Origin: Luteolibacter flavescens | Lineage (GTDB): Bacteria > Verrucomicrobiota > Verrucomicrobiia > Verrucomicrobiales > Akkermansiaceae | DNA: 64,000 nt | Direction of reading: 5' to 3' | Assembly (NCBI RefSeq): GCF_025950085.1 | Contig: NZ_JAPDDS010000010.1 | Span: 162,223-226,222 of the forward strand | Shown: positions 58,941-64,000 of the stretch, piece by piece | Layout: every line of letters starts with the position of its first letter | Numbering within the stretch: position 1 is the stretch's first letter | Position numbers and translations under genes: made by a program | Notes under the pieces: generated by a model | The model's database searches: none | Told to the model about the DNA's origin: nothing | What the model saw: only the letters and a program-made list of their open reading frames with translations

Positions 58941-60925
58941 GCTTCTTCCAGCCACTCATGCTCTGGGGCCTGCTCGCGGCGGCGATCCCCATCATCATCC
59001 ACCTGCTGAACCGCAGGCGGCACAAGACGGTGATGTGGGCGGCCATGCAGTTCCTGCTGAAGGCGACCCGGGAATCCCGCGGCAAGAAGCGCCTGCGCCA
59101 CATCCTGATCCTCACCTGCCGCGCGCTCGGCATCGCGGCGCTCGCCACCGCCGCAGCGCGCCCGCTGCTCAGCAATGTGCTCGGCTGGGGCAGCGGCAAG
59201 CCGGACCTCGTGGTTCTGCTGCTCGACCGCTCGGCCAGCATGGAAGCCACCCCGAAGAACGGCTCCGTGCCCCGCCGCGAGTTGGCGCTGGAGCGGGTGA
59301 AAAGCGCGATGGCCGATCTCGACGGCACCCGGCTCGTGCTGATCGACAGCGCTTCCGGCGAGCCGCAGGACGTCCCGAGCCCGGACGTGCTCACCTCGAT
59401 TTCCTCCACCGCTCCCACCGACACCTCGGCGGACGTCTCCCTTCTCGCATCCCGCGCCGCCGAGTTCCTGACGGAGACACCGGGCCGCGCCGAAGTGTGG
59501 ATCGCCTCAGACATGCAGGCCACCAGTTGGCAGCCTCGGAATGACCGCTGGACCTCCGTGCGCGCGGCATTCTCCTCGCTGGCGGAACAGCCGAAGCTGC
59601 GGGTCATATCCCTCGGCGGCGATGCGTCGCCGAACCAGGCGATCCGCCTGCTTTCCTCCCGCCGGGCGGGCGCGCAGCTCGTGCTCGATGTGGAGATCAC
59701 CCGCAACGACGACTCCGCCGCGCCGGTGAACCTGCCGCTGACCGCCACTCTGAATGGCGTGCGCAGCACCTCGAATGTCACGCTCGCCGGCCAGAATTTC
59801 CGCTTCCGGAAGACGCTGCCCATCCCCGCGAACGAGGACTCCGGTTACGGCTGGCTCTCGATCCCCGGTGACGGAAATCTCCGCGACAATGCGGCCTTCT
59901 TTGCCTACGGCCCGGCACGCCCGGTGAAGAGCCTGCTGGTCGCGCCTCCCGGCGAGGCGACCGATTACCTCGCCCTCGCCTCCGCCCCCGGCGGCCACCA
60001 CGGGCAGAGCGTCGAGCGGCTCGATCCCGCGCAGATCTCACGCCTCGATACCGAGGGCGTCGCCGCGATCTTCTGGGCCGCCCCGCTGCCCATCGGCCAG
60101 GTCGCCGAGTCGCTCGTGCGCTTCGTCACCGAAGGCGGGCAGGTCGCTTTCTTCCCTCCGCAAGCGGATAGCGACGCGGAATTCGCCGGGATGAAGTGGT
60201 CACCCGTCACCCAGTCCGAGGAAGGCAAGTTCTTCATCATCGACTCGTGGGATCATGACGACGGCCTGCTCCGCGACGGACTCGATGGCACACCGGTGCC
60301 AGCCGACCGGCTGAAGGCGGTGAAGCGCCGCCTGCCCGAGGGCGAGGGCACCACGCTCGCCCGCTGGGACGATGGCCGTCCATTCCTCTCGCGCCGCGTC
60401 TTCGACCGCGGCACCGCGTGGTTCTTCAGCTCGCTGCCGGACTACACGTGGTCAAATCTCGCGGACGCGGACGTGCTGCTGCCCGTGAGCCAGCGCCTCG
60501 TGGTGGAGGGAGCCCAGCGCTTTGACACCGGCTACCTCGCCATCGTGGGAAACCGCTCCGCCCAGCCTCGCCCGGGGGAAAGCCGCTCGCGGCTCGATGA
60601 CTACGGCTCGCCCGTGCCCTCGAACGAGGCCTACGAAGCCGGCATCCACCAATTCGGCGAGCGCATCATGGCGCTCAATCGCCCGGCTGCGGAGGATGAC
60701 CTGGAGATCCTGGAAAACAACACTGCCCAAGGTCTCTTCGAAGGACTCGATGCCACTTTCTTCGAGGACCGTAGTACTTCGTCCCGTGCCAATGGCAGCC
60801 AGCCGCTGTGGCAGGCATTCCTCGTCGCCATGCTCTGCTTCCTGCTCGCTGAGGCCATCCTGTGCCTGCCGAAGAAAAGCAATCCCTCCGGCTCACCCCT
60901 GCCGGGCCGCCCGACCAACGCCTGA
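58937..60925 (+). CDS. BatA-type membrane protein with VWA-like domain
   Basis: 662 residues. The N-terminal aerotolerance-regulator domain has two membrane helices ('LMLWGLLAAAIPIIIHLLNR' and 'ILILTCRALGIAALATAA'). A VWA-like domain starts 'VVLLLDRSASMEATP'. A large periplasmic beta region follows, and a C-terminal helix near 'AFLVAMLCFLLAEAIL'. It resembles BatA/BatB-type proteins, which are linked to stress resistance and envelope functions in Bacteroidetes. Translationally coupled to DUF58 by ATGA. Confidence 0.85.
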   Translation: MSFFQPLMLWGLLAAAIPIIIHLLNRRRHKTVMWAAMQFLLKATRESRGKKRLRHILILTCRALGIAALATAAARPLLSNVLGWGSGKPDLVVLLLDRSASMEATPKNGSVPRRELALERVKSAMADLDGTRLVLIDSASGEPQDVPSPDVLTSISSTAPTDTSADVSLLASRAAEFLTETPGRAEVWIASDMQATSWQPRNDRWTSVRAAFSSLAEQPKLRVISLGGDASPNQAIRLLSSRRAGAQLVLDVEITRNDDSAAPVNLPLTATLNGVRSTSNVTLAGQNFRFRKTLPIPANEDSGYGWLSIPGDGNLRDNAAFFAYGPARPVKSLLVAPPGEATDYLALASAPGGHHGQSVERLDPAQISRLDTEGVAAIFWAAPLPIGQVAESLVRFVTEGGQVAFFPPQADSDAEFAGMKWSPVTQSEEGKFFIIDSWDHDDGLLRDGLDGTPVPADRLKAVKRRLPEGEGTTLARWDDGRPFLSRRVFDRGTAWFFSSLPDYTWSNLADADVLLPVSQRLVVEGAQRFDTGYLAIVGNRSAQPRPGESRSRLDDYGSPVPSNEAYEAGIHQFGERIMALNRPAAEDDLEILENNTAQGLFEGLDATFFEDRSTSSRANGSQPLWQAFLVAMLCFLLAEAILCLPKKSNPSGSPLPGRPTNA

Positions 60926-60931
60926 TCTCCC

Positions 60932-63160
60932 TTGTCCTTCCACCTCCACAATCTCCACTTCTCCCCCACCCCGGCGACCCTGGCGATCGGCCTGATCGCG
61001 CTCGTGGCCGTGGGCGTGCTGTGCGTGTTGTCATGGAAGCGCAGCCCGCATCCAAGGCGGACCGCGCTGCTGGAGGGCCTGCGCTTCGGATGTACGCTGC
61101 TCGTCGTACTTCTGCTGTGGAAGCCGGAGTGGCTGACCATCCTCCATCCGGAGACGAAGCCGCGCATCGCCATCCTGTGGGATGCCTCGCGCTCGATGGA
61201 GACGCTGGATGCGGAGATGCCGGACATCCTTTCCCCGCAGCGCGGCGTGGTCTCGCGCACCGACTGGACGCGCGCCGCCCTCGATAGCCCGCTGTGGGAC
61301 GCGCTGGAGGAAGGTGGAAAGAACGAGCTCGTGGACCGTTCCTTTGGCGCTCCTCCTTCCGACCCGTCCGCCGCCGCGATGGCAGGCACCGATCTCTCCA
61401 CGCCGATCGAGGATCTGCTCGAGAGCGAGACCAACCTGCGTGCCGCGGTGCTGCTCTCGGACGGCGACTACAATGCGGGCGATCCACCGGTCGTGGCCGC
61501 ACAGAAGATGCTGCAGCGCGGCGTCCCGCTCTTCACCATCCCCGTGGGCAGCAAGAAGCGCCTGCCGGACCTCGACCTGCTCGCGGTGACGGCCCCTGCC
61601 TACGGCATCGTCGGCGAGAACGTCCAGATCCCCTTCACCGTCCGCTCTTCACTGGACCGCGAGGTCCGCACCATCGCCCGGCTGCGCGATGATACCGGTC
61701 GGGAGAAGACCAAGGAGATCGTGCTTCCTCCGGGCGAGACCACCTTCGACGCGATCCTCTGGCGGCTGGAAAAGGAAGGCGCGTCCACGCTGGAACTCTC
61801 GATCCCCGTGGCGGATGGCGAGCGCATCGAGGCGAACAATTCGCGGAAATTCACGCTCTCCGGCCGGCCCGAGTCGATCAAGGTGCTGGTGATCGAGACC
61901 CTGCCCCGCTGGGAATACCGCTACCTGCGCAATGCGCTGTCGCGCGACCCGGGAGTGGAGCTTTCCTGCCTGCTCTTCCACCCGCAGCTCGGGAAGGGTG
62001 CCGGACCGGACTACATCCAGGACTTCCCATCGAAGCCGGAGGAGCTTTCGAAATACGACGTGATTTTCATCGGCGACGTGGGCGTCGCACCGGACCAGCT
62101 CACCAAGGAGCAGTGCGAGCTGCTGCGCGGCCTGGTGGAGAATCAGGCGAGCGGGATTGTCTTCATGCCGGGGCCGCAGGGGAATCAATTCAGCCTGCTC
62201 GACACAGCGCTCGGCGACCTCATTCCTGTGATCTACGACGAGGAGACGAGAGGCGGCCTGCATGACCCCGTCGCCGCTCCCCTCACCCTCACCGGTGAAG
62301 GCCGCGGCTCGCTGCTCACGATGCTGGCCGACTCCGAGGAGGCGAATCCTGACGTGTGGCGCAGCCTGCCGGGCTTCCACTGGCATGCACCGGTCGTGAA
62401 GTCGAAGGGCGGCACCGAGGTGCTGGCCGTCCACGCGAACCGCCGCGGTCGCTTCGGCCCCGTGCCCCTCATCGTCACGAAGTCGGCGGGCAACGGCAAG
62501 GTGCTCTTCATGGGCATCGACTCCGCATGGCGCTGGCGCCGCGGCGTCGAGGACAAGTATCACTACCGCTTCTGGGGCCAGGTCGCGCGCTGGATGTCGT
62601 ATCAGCGGAACATGGCCTCGGGTCAGCGTGTGCGGCTGTATTTCACGCCGGAGCGCCCGGTGCCCGGCGACACGGTCACCTTCAATGCGAATGCCTTCGA
62701 CAAAAACGGCGCCCCCCTTCAGGAGGGCACCGTTTACGTCGATGCCACCGCGCCCGATGGCACGAAGGAGCGCGTGGTGCTGGAGAAGAACGACACCGCC
62801 TGGGGTGCCTACTCAGGCCGCCTGCGCATCAGCCTGCCGGGTGAGTGGCAACTGAAGGCATCCATCGACGAAGCCGGTGCCGAGCCCGTGGAAACCAAGC
62901 TGCTCGCCCAAGGCGCGGAGCTGGAGCAAACCGGCCAACCCGCCCGTCCGGAAGTCCTGCAGGAAATGGCCCGCATCTCCCGCGGCCGGATGATTTCCCC
63001 GGAACAGCTCCCGGACCTCATCAAGGAGATCACCGCCCTGCCCGAACCCCGCCCGATCGAGAACCGCGTCCCGTTGTGGTCCCACTGGGCGACGGTCGTG
63101 CTCTTGGTCGTCCTGCTCGGCGTCTTCTGGACCGGCCGAAAGCTGAATGGAGCGTTTTGA
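60932..63160 (+). CDS. Large membrane VWA/glutamine-amidotransferase-like protein
   Basis: 742 residues, TTG start at 60932 (weak alternative starts further in). N-terminal helices are at about 13-33 and 45-62. A VWA-like motif, 'IAILWDASRSMETLD', is near 85. A GATase1-like region sits around 330-500 ('SIKVLVIETLPRWEYRYLR', 'SKYDVIFIGDVGVAP', 'GIVFMPGPQGNQFSLLD'). Ig-like domains follow, with a final helix at 'WATVVLLVVLLGVFWTGRK'. It follows the BatA-like gene by 6 nt and ends the operon. Confidence 0.82.
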   Translation: MSFHLHNLHFSPTPATLAIGLIALVAVGVLCVLSWKRSPHPRRTALLEGLRFGCTLLVVLLLWKPEWLTILHPETKPRIAILWDASRSMETLDAEMPDILSPQRGVVSRTDWTRAALDSPLWDALEEGGKNELVDRSFGAPPSDPSAAAMAGTDLSTPIEDLLESETNLRAAVLLSDGDYNAGDPPVVAAQKMLQRGVPLFTIPVGSKKRLPDLDLLAVTAPAYGIVGENVQIPFTVRSSLDREVRTIARLRDDTGREKTKEIVLPPGETTFDAILWRLEKEGASTLELSIPVADGERIEANNSRKFTLSGRPESIKVLVIETLPRWEYRYLRNALSRDPGVELSCLLFHPQLGKGAGPDYIQDFPSKPEELSKYDVIFIGDVGVAPDQLTKEQCELLRGLVENQASGIVFMPGPQGNQFSLLDTALGDLIPVIYDEETRGGLHDPVAAPLTLTGEGRGSLLTMLADSEEANPDVWRSLPGFHWHAPVVKSKGGTEVLAVHANRRGRFGPVPLIVTKSAGNGKVLFMGIDSAWRWRRGVEDKYHYRFWGQVARWMSYQRNMASGQRVRLYFTPERPVPGDTVTFNANAFDKNGAPLQEGTVYVDATAPDGTKERVVLEKNDTAWGAYSGRLRISLPGEWQLKASIDEAGAEPVETKLLAQGAELEQTGQPARPEVLQEMARISRGRMISPEQLPDLIKEITALPEPRPIENRVPLWSHWATVVLLVVLLGVFWTGRKLNGAF

Positions 63161-63215
63161 TCGCGGCACGCTCATAACGAAACGCGCCACGCTGAAGCAC
63201 GCAGCGCCCTCACCT

Positions 63216-63872
63216 GGGAGCGCCGGTCATTAGACCGACCCGAGTGGTCCCCGACTGCACACCTCACCAAGTGCTCTCACACTGGGAACGCGGAATTCAT
63301 TCCGCCCGAGCAATCCCTGACTGCTCGCTCGACCAAGCAACATCGTGGTCCGCATCGCTCCGCGTGCGGCGAAGTCATATGGCTGCTGACTTCATTCTCG
63401 GCCCCTTCATCCCCGACCATATAGCTGCGGACTTCCCTTCGACATCTTTCCTCCCCGGTCTCGGCCTGTTCGTCCTTGCCCTCTCGTCCTCGGTTCTTTC
63501 CTCCCAAGTCCCCCATTTTAGTTTTCTTGGCCAGCAAAGCATGAGGGCCGATTCATCCCGGACCTTCTGGGTCTGCCTACGGTCTTTGCGGTAGCGGGGA
63601 AGCTCATGTCGAAGGCTCCCCCTGAAAAGCTTCTCCCGACTTCCTACTGCTCACTTTCCGCGCCCACCATTTCCTTCGCCCTACCTACTGCTTCCCTATC
63701 TATGAACCGCACGCGGAGCGATGCGGACCACGATGGCACAGGGTTTCCGTCGGCGTTGTTGGTGGATTCGGGAGGAATGAAGTTCCGCGTTCCCAGTGGT
63801 GGGCGATGCGGGCCTTTGCGGTCGAGAGGGCTGTGAAGGAGGCTTCGGGCCGGTCTAATGACCGGCGCTCCC
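63216..63872. repeat. Non-coding mirrored inverted-repeat region
   Basis: No credible gene between 63161 and 63966. Three blocks of 28-30 nt recur in mirror order. A is 63216-63243 with 63845-63872 (one mismatch). B is 63280-63309 with 63768-63798 (one substitution, one insertion). C is 63341-63369 with 63707-63735 (29 nt perfect). The arms are about 155-165 bp around a ~340-nt centre. The central part holds short open frames that look non-coding. It may be a composite dispersed repeat or a decayed element. Confidence 0.85.
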
Positions 63873-63925
63873 GGGGCTGAACGATGGGACCTCAAACGGT
63901 CCACACCCTCGACGCACCAACTTAG

Positions 63926-64000
63926 AAGCCGTCTGAAAAATAACTCATGCTGTAATTCTCGCCAGCATGCGCCTCGACATCGACAGGTGGATGAGGGCTT
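63926..64000 (+). mobile_element. Possible left end of an insertion sequence, cut by the window
   Basis: From about 63926 the sequence GAAGCCGTCTGAAAAATAAC resembles the terminal inverted repeats of IS5-like elements. ATG 63967 opens a frame reading 'MRLDIDRWMRA' to the window edge, which may be the start of a transposase. The right end and the rest of the gene lie outside, so the call is tentative. Confidence 0.25.

Noticed and set aside
63244..63594. 116-codon open frame in the terminal repeat region
   Set aside because: It overlaps the inverted-repeat blocks, lacks any family features, and its composition is not protein-like.

Overview
The window most likely comes from a GC-rich member of Verrucomicrobiota, probably a Luteolibacter-like Verrucomicrobiaceae. 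This is inferred from gene content, not from a marker search. Supporting signs are a MoxR/DUF58/BatA-type operon, DUF1080 and DUF5069 proteins, many secreted glycoside hydrolases, a secreted protein ending in a 'GDADKDGVANGL' module, and tight ATGA stop/start overlaps. Only 27.3-28.9 kb and the 25.0-25.4 kb insert look clearly less GC-rich.

Layout. 0-7 kb: the 3' part of a large secreted DUF4038/apiosidase-like glycosidase, a YbbP-type ABC permease, a host-attachment-family protein and an MBL-fold hydrolase. 7.1-15.7 kb: a translationally coupled envelope operon (large membrane/coiled-coil protein, small exported protein, alpha/alpha-toroid protein, three tandem paralogous exported proteins), followed by a rhodanese-YceI fusion. 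16.6-21.6 kb, minus strand: a GH78-like alpha-L-rhamnosidase, a LamG/Y_Y_Y histidine kinase and a LuxR-type regulator. 21.8-27.3 kb: a LysM lipoprotein, recF, hisS and aspS. Between hisS and aspS lies a compact GxxExxY nuclease-like gene enclosed by a perfect 28-bp inverted repeat. 27.3-31.8 kb: DUF3592 and unknown genes, then a TonB-ExbB-ExbD-coiled-coil operon. 31.9-39.5 kb: a UvrD-type helicase and a pyruvate-node cluster (lactate/malate-type dehydrogenase, alanine dehydrogenase, E1alpha/E1beta/E2). 39.6-42.5 kb: a ParDE-like pair, an alkyltransferase-like protein, a metallophosphoesterase interrupted by TAG, and a nucleotidyltransferase. 42.7-47.2 kb: tRNA-Thr(UGU), a GH43 enzyme, and an ECF42-type sigma factor with YCII/DGPF genes and a matching promoter. 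47.2-54 kb: a LysR/SDR divergent pair, assorted enzymes, and YbbA plus TesA head to head. 54.3-56 kb: rpsM-rpsK-rpsD closed by a strong terminator. 56.2-63.2 kb: a DUF1080 protein and the moxR-DUF58-BatA-VWA operon. 63.2-64 kb: a non-coding mirrored repeat and possibly the edge of an insertion sequence.

How the genes fit together. Several loci deal with polysaccharide capture and hydrolysis (DUF4038, GH78, GH43, DUF1080, TonB/ExbBD), with a carbohydrate-binding-like sensor kinase beside the rhamnosidase. The pyruvate cluster handles the products of sugar breakdown. Two envelope operons (7.1-15.7 and 57-63 kb) look like two halves of one MoxR/Bat-type system. The YbbAP-TesA module is also split, with ybbP 47 kb from ybbA. 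Both suggest local rearrangement.
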